From Lysobacter prati (GTDB taxonomy: Bacteria; Pseudomonadota; Gammaproteobacteria; Xanthomonadales; Xanthomonadaceae), in assembly GCF_009765215.1 (NCBI RefSeq), contig NZ_VLNV01000011.1, positions 1 to 64,000 of the forward strand: 64,000 bases of DNA. Reading direction: 5' to 3'. Position 1 is the stretch's first letter; every line of letters begins with the position of its first letter. This document shows positions 46,780-56,100 of this stretch, piece by piece. The position numbers were made by a program, and so were the translations under genes. The notes under the pieces are model-generated. The model did not search any database. It worked only from the letters and a program-made list of their open reading frames with translations, and was not told where the DNA came from.

Positions 46780-47715
46780 TCAGGCGGCCTCGCGGTCCAG
46801 CCACACTTCCAGGCCCTGCGCGTTGAGTTCGATGTCCATCGCCAACAACCGGGCGACCTCGGCGACGTCGAGCGGCGCGCCGTGGGCGCGTGCCCGTCCG
46901 ACATAAAGCTGCGTCAGCGATTCCACGAGGCGTGCATGGCGGTCGTCATTGCCATGGGCAGCGCGCGCCAACGCGACCATCGCATCAATCTGCGCAATCA
47001 GGTCATTGCCCAGTCGCGCGACATCACCGACTCGCGCGTAATGGGTGAGGTGCATCGCTTCGGGTGCGCGCGCCAGCAGCTTGCGGATCGACGCCTTCAA
47101 CGGTTCCGGTTCGAACTGCACCGGCGTAGTGGTCGGGATCACGAACGGCGCGCCATCTGCGTTGTCGAACTCGCGGTACGACAACCCGAACGTGTCGCCG
47201 GTGAACCAGCTGCGACTGCGCTCGTCCCACACGCACAGGTGGTGGCGCGCATGGCCGGGCGTGTCGATGAACAGCAGCGGGCGACCGGCCAGCTCGATCA
47301 CGTCGCCATCGGCCAGCACGCGCACGCGGTCGGCGGCGACCGGAACGATCTCGCCATAGCTGCGCGCAATTTCCTCTTCGCCGTAGACCGCGGTCGCACC
47401 GGCGACCAGCCGCGCCGGATCGATCATGTGCGGCGCGCCGCGCGGGTGCACGGCGAGCACGGCATTGGGCAGCTCGCGCATCAGTGCGCCAGCACCGCCG
47501 GCGTGGTCGAGGTGCACGTGGGTCAGGATCAGCCAGTCGACCTGCGCCGGCGACAGTCCCTGCCCCGCCAGCGCCGCCAGCAACGCCGGGACCGAATGCT
47601 GCGTGCCGCAATCGATGAAGGCACCGCGACCGTGCTCCACCATCAGGTAGGCCGCATCGAACGAGGGCCGGTGGAAGCCGGTGTCGACGGTGACGATGCC
47701 GTGGGCCGGGTTCAT
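46780..47715 (-). CDS. Metallo-beta-lactamase-fold hydrolase
   Basis: A 311-residue MBL-fold enzyme with the metal motif THVHLDHAGG (His66, His68, Asp70, His71), a second-site TPGHARHHLCV and a later His (MHLTHYARVGD). The C-terminal extension is about 80 residues and helical. It may be a glyoxalase II-like or other thioesterase. It is the third gene after trpS and a small membrane protein, with a 6-bp gap. Confidence 0.85.
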   Translation of the reverse strand: MNPAHGIVTVDTGFHRPSFDAAYLMVEHGRGAFIDCGTQHSVPALLAALAGQGLSPAQVDWLILTHVHLDHAGGAGALMRELPNAVLAVHPRGAPHMIDPARLVAGATAVYGEEEIARSYGEIVPVAADRVRVLADGDVIELAGRPLLFIDTPGHARHHLCVWDERSRSWFTGDTFGLSYREFDNADGAPFVIPTTTPVQFEPEPLKASIRKLLARAPEAMHLTHYARVGDVARLGNDLIAQIDAMVALARAAHGNDDRHARLVESLTQLYVGRARAHGAPLDVAEVARLLAMDIELNAQGLEVWLDREAA

Positions 47716-47721
47716 GCGTGG

Positions 47722-48033
47722 TCAGCTCTTCCGCCGCAGCCACAACCTTCGCACGAAGAACGCCACGGTCAGCACCGCCAGAAACACCCCGTAACCCAGC
47801 GCCGTGGCGAGGATCTGCTGCCACATCCGCCCAAAGGTCGGGTCGGCATTGTCATGCGACCAGTAGATGCTGAGCAGGAACGCCGTCACCGCCAGGAGCA
47901 GCGCGACCGTGTCATAGAGCTTTCGCGCGCCGTTGCGCGGCTGTCGCGGGAACAGCCAGAACAGCGCGCCGAGGATCGCAAACCACGGCAGGAACAGGAT
48001 CAGCGCCAGGTTGAGTTCGATCGCCGGGCTCAT
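47722..48033 (-). CDS. Small three-helix membrane protein
   Basis: A 103-residue protein with three hydrophobic helices (about 5-28, 42-60, 78-98) and a basic C-terminus (RRLWLRRKS). No family recognised. It overlaps the trpS stop by 4 nt and precedes the MBL gene by 6 bp, so it is firmly within that operon. Confidence 0.75.
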   Translation of the reverse strand: MSPAIELNLALILFLPWFAILGALFWLFPRQPRNGARKLYDTVALLLAVTAFLLSIYWSHDNADPTFGRMWQQILATALGYGVFLAVLTVAFFVRRLWLRRKS

Positions 48034-49358
48034 GCGTCCTCGGCGACGAGTTGCGCCAGGGCTTCGACCACTTCGACCAGGTCGACGCCTTCGTGCAGGT
48101 GTCCCACCAGCTCGTCGCCCAGGTGCACGGCGGCGTTGCCCGCGTCGTGGAGGGCGGCGCCGCCTTGCTGCTTCAGGCGGCCGATCAGCTGGCCGGCGGT
48201 GCGGGCCGACTCGTGGCCGACGCTCTGCAACAGCAGGCGCTCGCCATCGACCAGCTTGAAATAGAAGCGGCCATCGCTCTCGCGGTATTGCTTGAACAAG
48301 GGCAGCGACGCCTTGGCGGCCTTCTTCGCGGTGCCGGTGCTGGCGAGTGACAGGTCACGCAGGCCGACAGCCTCGCGCAAGCGCGTCAGCGTCGGCTGCG
48401 CATAGCGCGCGCGAAGGCGGCTGGCGCCGTCCCGCAGCACCGCTTCGATGTCGGCAGGCCGCGCGATCAATTCCTCGTACTTCGCACGCAGCGGCGCGAC
48501 CTCGCTGTCGATGCGTTCGAACAGCGCTTGCTTGGCCTCGCCCCACGCGATGCCGTCGGCGAAGGCCTGGCGCATCGCCGCCGTTTCCTGCGCCGAGGCG
48601 AAGGCCTGGTAGAGCTGGAACACGTTGGAGTTGTCCGCGTCCTTGGCCTCGCCGGGTGCGCGCGAGTCGGTGACGATCGAATAGATCAGCTTCTTCAGTG
48701 CATCGCGCGGCACGAACAACGGGATCGTGTTGTCGTAGCTCTTGCTCATCTTGCGGCCGTCCAGGCCGGGCAGCGTCGCCACGTTCTCGTCGATCACCGC
48801 TTCGGGCAGGTCGAAGAACTCTTCGCCATAGACGTGGTTGAAACGCTGACCAAAGTCGCGTGCCATCTCGATGTGCTGGATCTGGTCCCGGCCGACCGGC
48901 ACCTTGTTGGCGTTGAACAACAGGATGTCGGCCGCCATCAGCACCGGGTACATGAACAGTCCGGCGTTGATGCCGGAGTCATCGTCCTCGCCTGCCTCGC
49001 GGTTCTTGTCGACCGAGGCCTTGTAGGCGTGGGCGCGGTTGAGGATGCCCTTGCCGGCGACGCAGGTCAGGAACCAGGTCAGCTCCTGCACTTCCGGCAC
49101 GTCGCTCTGGCGGTAGAACCAGACCTTGTCCGGCTCCAGCCCGCAGGCCAGCCAGGTGGCGGCGATCTCCAGCGTCGAGCGCTGCACGCGCGCCGGGTCC
49201 TGCACCTTGATCAGCGCGTGGTAGTCGGCGAGGAAGTAGAAGCTCTCCACGCCGGCAGTGCGGCTGGCGGCCACGGCCGGGCGGATCGCGCCGACGTAGT
49301 TGCCCAGGTGCGGGGTACCCGAGGTGGTGATGCCGGTGAGGATGCGGGTGGGGCTCAT
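48030..49358 (-). CDS. trpS: Tryptophanyl-tRNA synthetase with C-terminal extension
   Basis: Charges tRNA-Trp. The class I catalytic core has the HIGH-like motif GTPHLGNYVGA, VPVGRDQIQHIEMARDF and the KMSKS loop (GRKMSKSYDN). The protein has 442 residues, about 100 more than E. coli TrpS. The extra C-terminal part contains YRESDGRFYFKLVDGERLLLQS and SARTAGQLIGRL, which resembles the YegP/DUF1508 repeat. The start at 49358 (MSPTRILTGITTSGTPH) follows the family; a longer frame exists. It is upstream of the small membrane protein. Confidence 0.93.
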   Translation of the reverse strand: MSPTRILTGITTSGTPHLGNYVGAIRPAVAASRTAGVESFYFLADYHALIKVQDPARVQRSTLEIAATWLACGLEPDKVWFYRQSDVPEVQELTWFLTCVAGKGILNRAHAYKASVDKNREAGEDDDSGINAGLFMYPVLMAADILLFNANKVPVGRDQIQHIEMARDFGQRFNHVYGEEFFDLPEAVIDENVATLPGLDGRKMSKSYDNTIPLFVPRDALKKLIYSIVTDSRAPGEAKDADNSNVFQLYQAFASAQETAAMRQAFADGIAWGEAKQALFERIDSEVAPLRAKYEELIARPADIEAVLRDGASRLRARYAQPTLTRLREAVGLRDLSLASTGTAKKAAKASLPLFKQYRESDGRFYFKLVDGERLLLQSVGHESARTAGQLIGRLKQQGGAALHDAGNAAVHLGDELVGHLHEGVDLVEVVEALAQLVAEDA

Positions 49359-49454
49359 CGAACGCTGACGCCGGGGAAAACGGCCCAACAGTGTACCCAA
49401 CCCCGCCGCCACGCCTGATCCGTTCACCCCGGCGACCCATCCGGAGAACCGACC

Positions 49455-50270
49455 ATGTTGCGCGCCCTGCCCTTCCTGCTTGCCGCCCTTGCCGCTTCGG
49501 CGGCCCTCGCCTTCGCCGCGCCGCTGCAAGCCGGGGAACTGCCCAGGTATCAGCCGGGCGGACCGGTCGATCTGGCCGTGGTCGACCGCGACAACGGCCA
49601 ATGGCTGTCGCCGACCGTCCACCGCGGCCAGCGCTGGATTGCCGGAACCCCGGGCCATCGTTACTCGGTGCGCCTGGCCAATACCAGCGGCCGCCGGGTC
49701 CTGGTGGTGCTGTCAGTGGACGGCGTCAACGCCATCAGCGGGCAGACCGCCCACCCGTCCCAGACCGGTTACGTCCTCGCGCCCTGGCAGACCATGGAGG
49801 TCGAAGGCTGGCGCAAGTCGCTCGACCAGGTCGCCCAGTTCGTCTTCACCGACCTGCCCGACAGTTATGCGGCGCGCACCGGGCGGCCCGACAACGTCGG
49901 CGTGATCGGCGTGGCCGTGTTCGAGGAGGCGGGGGTGGCGCTGGAGGACAGGCGTCGCGGCGAGGTTCTCGACCGGCTCGAACGCGGCGATGCTGCGAAG
50001 AACGCGGCGCCGGCGGCACGTGAATCTGACGCTGCCGCGCAATCAATAGGAACCGGACATGGCCAACGCGAGTGGTCGCCCGCCAGCCACACGCAATTCA
50101 TACGCGCCACGCGCGTGCCGACGCAGGTGAGCGAATTGCGTTACGACGATTACGACACGCTCGTCGCGCGCGGCGTGCTGCGTCCGTATCCGCGCTACCT
50201 GCCCGATTCGCGGCCGCGCGCGTTCCCCGACGGCTTTGTCGCTGATCCGCCGCGCTATAGCGGCCACTGA
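49455..50270 (+). CDS. Secreted protein of unknown function
   Basis: A 271-residue exported protein with a signal peptide of about 26 residues (LPFLLAALAASAALAFAAPLQA). The mature part has a beta-rich domain (about 35-165) with VDLAVVDRDNGQWLSP and YSVRLANTSGRRVLVVLSVDG, then an acidic/Ala linker and a C-terminal region with YDDYDTLVARGVL. It resembles conserved exported proteins of Xanthomonadaceae, with no assigned function. It is divergent from trpS with under 100 bp between starts. Confidence 0.72.
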   Translation: MLRALPFLLAALAASAALAFAAPLQAGELPRYQPGGPVDLAVVDRDNGQWLSPTVHRGQRWIAGTPGHRYSVRLANTSGRRVLVVLSVDGVNAISGQTAHPSQTGYVLAPWQTMEVEGWRKSLDQVAQFVFTDLPDSYAARTGRPDNVGVIGVAVFEEAGVALEDRRRGEVLDRLERGDAAKNAAPAARESDAAAQSIGTGHGQREWSPASHTQFIRATRVPTQVSELRYDDYDTLVARGVLRPYPRYLPDSRPRAFPDGFVADPPRYSGH

Positions 50271-50279
50271 ATCAGGATG

Positions 50280-50305
50280 AAAAGAACCGGCCTTGCGGCC
50301 GGTTC
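50280..50305 (-). terminator. Intrinsic terminator, downstream of csbD
   Basis: Perfect 9-bp stem GAACCGGCC / GGCCGGTTC (50284-50292 and 50297-50305) with a TTGC loop. On the minus strand it is followed by TTTT. It may also end the convergent secreted-protein gene. Confidence 0.8.
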
Positions 50306-50387
50306 ATCTGGCTCCGTGGCGCGCGCCGGTTGCGGCCCAGAGCCGCACCGCCCGACGCGCGCACCGCGTGCGTGGATCGACGGACTG

Positions 50388-50588
50388 CTAGTTCAGCGTC
50401 TTCTCGAAGTCACGCACTTCCTGCTGGGCGCGGTCGCGCTCCCAGCCATACCTTTCCTGCAGTTTGCCGGCGAGATATTCGGCGTTGCCTTCGGCGACGG
50501 AGAAATCGTCATCGGTCAGGTCACCCCAACGGGCCTGCGCCTGACCTTTGAGCTGCGTCCACTTGCCAGCAATGATGTCTTTATTCAT
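50388..50588 (-). CDS. CsbD-family stress protein
   Basis: A 66-residue CsbD-like protein: [48 protein letters not shown] and a charged end. The family is a sigma-factor-controlled general stress protein of unknown mechanism. The ATG at 50588 has GAGG upstream; a GTG directly before it is in frame. Confidence 0.88.
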   Translation of the reverse strand: MNKDIIAGKWTQLKGQAQARWGDLTDDDFSVAEGNAEYLAGKLQERYGWERDRAQQEVRDFEKTLN

Positions 50589-50771
50589 CACTCATCCTCG
50601 GTTTCGGGTGATGCGACGCACCTTGCTCAGATGCCGCACGCACAGCATCGCAGCGCGCACATTCGAACGAAGTCGCGATTGCGTTAGTCGAGGATTGATG
50701 TCGGTGAATACGATGTTCAGCATGCCTGCGTTGCATGCCCTCGCCACGTTGATGCGAGCAGCGCATGACGC

Positions 50772-50806
50772 AAAAAAAAAGAAAGGCCGGATTGCTCCGG
50801 CCTTTC
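50772..50806 (-). terminator. Intrinsic terminator downstream of the first entericidin gene
   Basis: A 10-bp stem GAAAGGCCGG / CCGGCCTTTC (50781-50790 and 50797-50806) is followed on the minus strand by a run of nine T (A9 at 50772-50780). It lies 31 bp beyond the entericidin-like stop. Confidence 0.88.
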
Positions 50807-50837
50807 CTGTTCACGGCTTCGCGCGATCGTCAGTCGA

Positions 50838-50990
50838 TCAGCACTTGCCGTCCTTGCAATTCGTGGCGGCATCTTCGACCTTCTCACCGGCTCCCTTCAC
50901 GTCCTTGCCGGCGCCCGCCACGGTGTTGCAAGCGGTCAGGGTACCCATCGAGAACAGGGCGAGCAGCATCAGTGCCATCAAACGCTTCAT
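50838..50990 (-). CDS. Entericidin-family lipoprotein (first copy)
   Basis: A 50-residue small lipoprotein. The lipobox is TLTAC (LTAC with Cys21); the tail NTVAGAGKDVKGAGEKVEDAA is the entericidin signature. Such proteins form an envelope-stress toxin/antidote-like pair in E. coli (EcnA/EcnB) and are induced in stationary phase. The ATG at 50990 has AGGAG upstream. It ends CKDGKC, so there is an extra Cys pair. Confidence 0.85.
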   Translation of the reverse strand: MKRLMALMLLALFSMGTLTACNTVAGAGKDVKGAGEKVEDAATNCKDGKC

Positions 50991-51201
50991 GGAAATCTCC
51001 TCAGCTAATGGGAAGCAAGGCGCACGCAAACCGGCTGCATGCGGCAGGGCCATCTGACGTGAGGGGATGTGAAGCCGAGGTGGATTTGGGCGAAATACCC
51101 GCCTTCCGATTCAGGCAGCGGCCATCGGCGCGGAAGACAGCTCGAAGGACCGTCACGCCGGCCTTCGGGGCTTCGGAACGGCGATGCAGCTGCGCCAGCG
51201 C

Positions 51202-51336
51202 TTAGCCGCTGGCCTTGTCCTCGACCTTCTGGCCGAGCTTCTTCACGTCTTTGCCGAGTCCTTCCATGGTGTTGCAGGCGCTGAGCAGGGCCAGCGACAG
51301 GGTGGCGAGCAGGAGCATTGCGGCAAAGCGTTTCAT
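51202..51336 (-). CDS. Entericidin-family lipoprotein (second copy)
   Basis: A 44-residue small lipoprotein with lipobox LLSAC and the tail NTMEGLGKDVKKLGQKVEDKASG. It is paralogous to the 50838 gene 211 bp away on the same strand, and the two differ in the middle and in their C-termini. The ATG is at 51336. Confidence 0.82.
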   Translation of the reverse strand: MKRFAAMLLLATLSLALLSACNTMEGLGKDVKKLGQKVEDKASG

Positions 51337-51472
51337 CGGGTCCCCGGGGACGTTGGCAGTAGTGCATAAGGATGGCATGGCGCCGCGGGCGCCGCACCAC
51401 GCTCCCGGAGGTCCGGGGCGCGGCGATGTCAGCCACAATTCAGCTGCCGGCGCCCGCCACCGGCGAACCGGC

Positions 51473-52396
51473 TCAGTCGCGCATCAGGGTCGACTTGCCG
51501 AACAGGCTCTCGACCAGGTCCACCGCCAGGCGGGCAGTGCGGTTGCGCTTGTCGATGATCGGATTGAGCTCGACGATGTCCAGCGAGGCCATGCGGCCGC
51601 TGTCGGCGATCATTTCCATCACCAGCTGCGCCTCGCGGTAGTTCGGGCCGCCCGGCACGGTGGTGGCGACGCCCGGGGCAATGCTCGGGTCGAGGAAGTC
51701 GACGTCGAAGCTGACGTGCAGGTGGGTGTTCTCGTCGACACCTTCCAGCGCCTCCTCCATCACCCGCTTCATGCCGAACTCGTCGATGTAGCGCATGTCG
51801 TACACGTCCAGTTCGTACTGCCGGACCAGGCGCTTTTCGCCTTCGTCGACCGAGCGGATGCCGATCTGGCGGATCTGGTCCGGACGCAGGGCCGGCGCTT
51901 CGCCGCCCAGCTTGGTCAGCGCATCGGGCCCGAGCCCGCACAGGCACGCCACCGGCATGCCATGGACGTTGCCCGACGGCGTGACCTGGCTGGTGTTGAA
52001 GTCGGCATGCGCATCGAGCCAGAGCACGCGCAATTGCTTGCCGGTCTGGCGGCAGTGCTGCGCCACCGCGGTGATCGAACCCAGGCCGAGGCAATGGTCA
52101 CCGCCGAGCAGGATCGGCAGTCGGCCGTCGGCGAGTTCGGCAGCCACCGCGTCCATCACCACGCGATTCCAGGCGACGACTTCGGCCAGGTGGCGATACC
52201 CCTCGACCGGCTTCTGCCAGGGATTGCGCGGACCATCGAGATTGCCGCGATCGATCACGTCGACGCCACGCTTGACCAGCGCCTCGCCGATGCCGGCGAT
52301 GCGCAACGCTTCGGGCCCGAGCCGCGAACCGCGGCGACCTGCACCCACGTCGGTCGGTGCACCGATCAGCGAAACCCCGGGGTAGTTGCGACTCAT
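51473..52396 (-). CDS. rocF: Arginase
   Basis: Mn-dependent hydrolysis of arginine to ornithine and urea. A 307-residue ureohydrolase with all three metal motifs: LLGGDHCLGLGS, WLDAHADFNT and VSFDVDFLDPSIAPG. It begins with MSRNYPGVSLIGAPTDVGAG. It is divergent from the small hypothetical gene at 52608. Agmatinase is a less likely reading, because the sequence follows bacterial RocF more closely. Confidence 0.93.
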   Translation of the reverse strand: MSRNYPGVSLIGAPTDVGAGRRGSRLGPEALRIAGIGEALVKRGVDVIDRGNLDGPRNPWQKPVEGYRHLAEVVAWNRVVMDAVAAELADGRLPILLGGDHCLGLGSITAVAQHCRQTGKQLRVLWLDAHADFNTSQVTPSGNVHGMPVACLCGLGPDALTKLGGEAPALRPDQIRQIGIRSVDEGEKRLVRQYELDVYDMRYIDEFGMKRVMEEALEGVDENTHLHVSFDVDFLDPSIAPGVATTVPGGPNYREAQLVMEMIADSGRMASLDIVELNPIIDKRNRTARLAVDLVESLFGKSTLMRD

Positions 52397-52607
52397 GCTG
52401 TGGACGTTCCTGTCTGATGCCTGGGCCGGCGCTGCACTGTCGGCATAAGCGGTTGATTTGGCTGGATGGGCCGCCTGGACGTGCGCCAGCTTGCGGCGCT
52501 CGATTCAGCCGAGTTTAGACCGTTGGCGTTGCAGACTGTCGCACCGCCGCGATGCGGGGCTGCGGGATTGCATATGATCCGATCCGTTACCGGACCGGAA
52601 CGAGCGC

Positions 52608-52952
52608 ATGGGAACCATCTCGAATCTGATGGAGCGGCTGTCGAGGACGCCGAAGGCCGAGCGCCCGTCGATCGTTGTCACTGCATTCGGCTTCACGGCC
52701 GGCCTGGACTTCGTCGCCTGGCAGGCAGTCTCCGAGATCCAGGGCTACAAGGTCGACCTGCTGACCACCGACGAGGCCTTCCTGCAGTTCACGTGGAACG
52801 GCCACGTCGTCCACGTCAGTGAGGAGCAGCCCGGATTCGAACAGCTCGAGCAGGCCATGATTGCTGTGTTCCCGTCGACCGCGAACTGGCGCGATAAGGT
52901 CCTGCTACCTGCATTCGAGGAATGCGCTTCACTTCTGTACCGTCGCAGCTGA
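52608..52952 (+). CDS. Small hypothetical protein
   Basis: A 114-residue soluble protein with no family I recognise. Visible features are VVTAFGFTAGLDFVAWQAVSEI, TTDEAFLQFTWNGHVVHVSEEQPGF and a C-terminal amphipathic helix. Composition and codon use fit the neighbours. It is followed immediately by a terminator, supporting a real transcript. Confidence 0.6.
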   Translation: MGTISNLMERLSRTPKAERPSIVVTAFGFTAGLDFVAWQAVSEIQGYKVDLLTTDEAFLQFTWNGHVVHVSEEQPGFEQLEQAMIAVFPSTANWRDKVLLPAFEECASLLYRRS

Positions 52953-52986
52953 AAAGAAAGGCCCCATACCCGCTGGGCGTTTCTTT
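52953..52986 (+). terminator. Intrinsic terminator after the small hypothetical gene
   Basis: AAAGAAAGGCCCCA pairs with TGGGCGTTTCTTT over a 7-nt loop with one bulge. The right arm ends in a T-rich run. It begins at the stop codon of the upstream gene. Confidence 0.7.
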
Positions 52987-53119
52987 GGCCGGGACGCCGA
53001 TACGCAGGGGCGCGTGACCCCGTCCTCCCAGTTCACGATTGCCCTCACGGCAACGTCACGCTTACGGCAGTTTCCTCCGACTTCGAACGCTTCGCGTTCG
53101 TGGCTGAGCGGGAGGAATC

Positions 53120-56100
53120 ATGGAAGGACGACTGCCTTGCAAGGCCCATCGCGGACGCTTGCTCCCCTTGACGGTTGGCATCCAGCGGGCTCTTAGAATG
53201 GGAGCTCGAACGACCGTCGCAAGCCTGACGCTGGTGCACGCGCTGGCGTACGCGCAGACGTTTGGACCGGGCACCGTCCCTCCGATCGATCTCAACGGCG
53301 GTATCGGTGAGATCGTGGGCAACACCGGCGTAACCGCGACGCTTTCCACACACGCAGTGCGCGTGCGCGGTGGCGGCACGATGGTGGTCGACACGCAGTC
53401 ACCGACGTCGCCTGGAGCGATCCAGGTTACTTCCGCCACAGGCAACACGCTCTTCGCGGACGGGGGCACCATCCTGGTGCCCTTCGGCATCAACCTCTTC
53501 GCTACCGGCGGCAACGTTGCCATCGCCAACGGCCCCGCCGGCTTCATCGACCTGTCCGCCGGGCAGTTCACCATTACCGGCGTGGGTGACGCGATCGTTG
53601 CCATCAATGGCGGCAGGGTCAACGTCGTCGGCGCCAATGTCGACAGTACCGCCACGGCTGGCGCCACCATTTCCAACGCACACGGCTTCATCGCCGAGTC
53701 GGGCGGCCTGGTCTCGGCTGGTGGCGGCAACCGGATCACCACCGCGGCCAACAACTCCGTCGCATTGGGCGCATCCGGCGCGAACAGTCGGGTGGAGAAC
53801 GGGGCCCAGGCCGTGATCACGGTGAATGGCAACGTCTCGTTCGGCATCTACCTGCACGATGGCGGCATCGTTACCACGGTGCCCAACCAGACGTTCCAGA
53901 TGAATGGCAATCAGGGCACCGGCATTACGGCCGACAACTCGGTCGTTGCCCCTGGCGTAGTGGGAAGTGGCCTGGCGTTCAATTTTACCAACGCTGGCGG
54001 CTCTGGAGTCATCGCGGTGAACCAGGGGCGGATCACGCTCGACAGTTTCCAGGTGCGAGGGACGGGTGCGGCAGCTGGCGCAACGGCCCAGCCGGGAACG
54101 ACCGTCACCTTGACCGGCGCAAGCAACATCAACATCGCCTCGACAACCAACGCGCCACTCAATGTGCTTCAAACAGCGAATCTCGCCACGGTCAATGGGC
54201 CCGTAGGGTCATCGTTCTCCGGCGGAGGCAGCTTGCCGTTCGGCGGGCTGATATCCCGCGGCACGATTTTCAGTACCGGCACGACCATCACCGTGTCCTC
54301 GCCCAATGGCCGCGGTGGCTACGCCGAAGTGAACACCGGCACCGCGACCCTGGACATCACGAATAACACGATCACGACCACCGGGGCTGGCAGCGCCGGC
54401 CTGTTCGCCGGCGACAACGGCGTCATCACCGGGCGCGACTCACGCGTCACCACCAGCGGTGGGGCGGCAGCGCTGGACCTTTTCAACTTCAACGCGCCGG
54501 CGACCATCGACCTGACCAACTCGACCGTGACGGCAACGGGCGCTCGCACCGTTGGTCTGTATTCGGCCAATCGCACTGCGGGGCTCTTGAATCAGGCCGC
54601 GCTGACCGGCGGCGCCATGACAAGCGAGTATGTCGCCATTCTCGGTAACGGCCCCCTCGATGTCACCGTCGACGGTGGCGCGTCGGTGAGCAGCCCGAAC
54701 TGGCTGATGTATGCGCAGGCACTGGCTACGCCATTCCCACAACCCTCAATCGTGCAACTGTTTGCTGACGACGCTACGTTGAGCGGGTCGGCAGGTGCCA
54801 ACTCCGGCGCCACCGCCAACATGACGCTGCACAACAGCAGCCACTGGACCGGCGACGCCTATTACCTCACCAATGCGACGCTGGATTCGACCAGCATCTG
54901 GACGGTGCCGCTCGATTCGATCCTGACGGCCACCCTCGCCAATGCCGGTCGCGTCGAGTTCACTCCACCGCAGAACGGTGTTTTCAAGGAGTTGTGGACG
55001 CGGACTTACGCAGGCGCGGGCGGAACGCTGGCGATCAACACCTTCCTGGGAACCGACAATTCCCCGTCGGACAAGCTCGTCCTCTACAACGGTGGCAGTG
55101 GAAGCGGGGCCGGCTTCCTGGAGGTCGCCAATACGGATGGCGCGGGCGACGTCACCGTCGCCAATGGCATCCTGGTGGTGCAGGCGATCGAAGGTGCGAC
55201 GACGACTACGGACCTGCTGGCCCTGGCTGCGCCCGTTGTCGCTGGACCCTACGAGTACACGTTGCACCGCGGCAGTGTCGATGCAGACGGTCCGGGAAAC
55301 TGGTATTTGCGGTCGTCGCTCAGTTGCACCGGCGAGAACGCACCGGTTCCACCGTGCCCGGCACCGCCGCCTCCGGATCCGCCGCCGGATCCGCCGCCGG
55401 ACCCACCACCGCCTCCGCCGCCTCCGCCCGACCCGCCACCGGATCCGCCCCCCGTACCCGACCCGCCACCGGATCCGCCCGATCCGCCTGCGCCTCCGCC
55501 GCTGCCACCGCTACCGCCGCCGATTCCGCAGTTCCGGCCAGAGGTGTCGGTGTATACCGCGCTGGCGCCAACGGCGCTGCAATACGGACGTTCGCTGCTC
55601 GACACGCTGCATGAGCGCGTGGGCGAGCAGGAGCAACTGCGCGATCGCAACCTGCCAGAGGAGCATCGCATCGACGGCTTCTGGGGCCGGTTGATGTACG
55701 TCAATGGCGAGAAGGACGCCGAGGGTGCGGGCATCTACGGCCACGGACCGGAGTACGACTACACGCTCACCGCTGTGCAGCTCGGTCTGGACCTACTGCG
55801 CGAGGAGGATGAGGACGGTCCGCGCGACCATGCCGGCCTCTACGCGGCCATCGGTCACGCCGAAACTGACGTCAAGCATGTCTTCGACAATGTCGCAGGC
55901 AACATTTTCGTCGACGGCTACACGCTGGGCGGCTATTGGACCCGCTACAGCGAGCGCGAGGCCTATATTGACGGCGTCCTGCAGGCGACGTGGTACGACG
56001 CCAGTGCCGAATCCGTGCGTCGCCTGCGCATGACGACCGACGGCTGGGGGTTGGCGGCCTCGATCGAAGGCGGCTATCCATTCCGCACCCGCAATGACTG

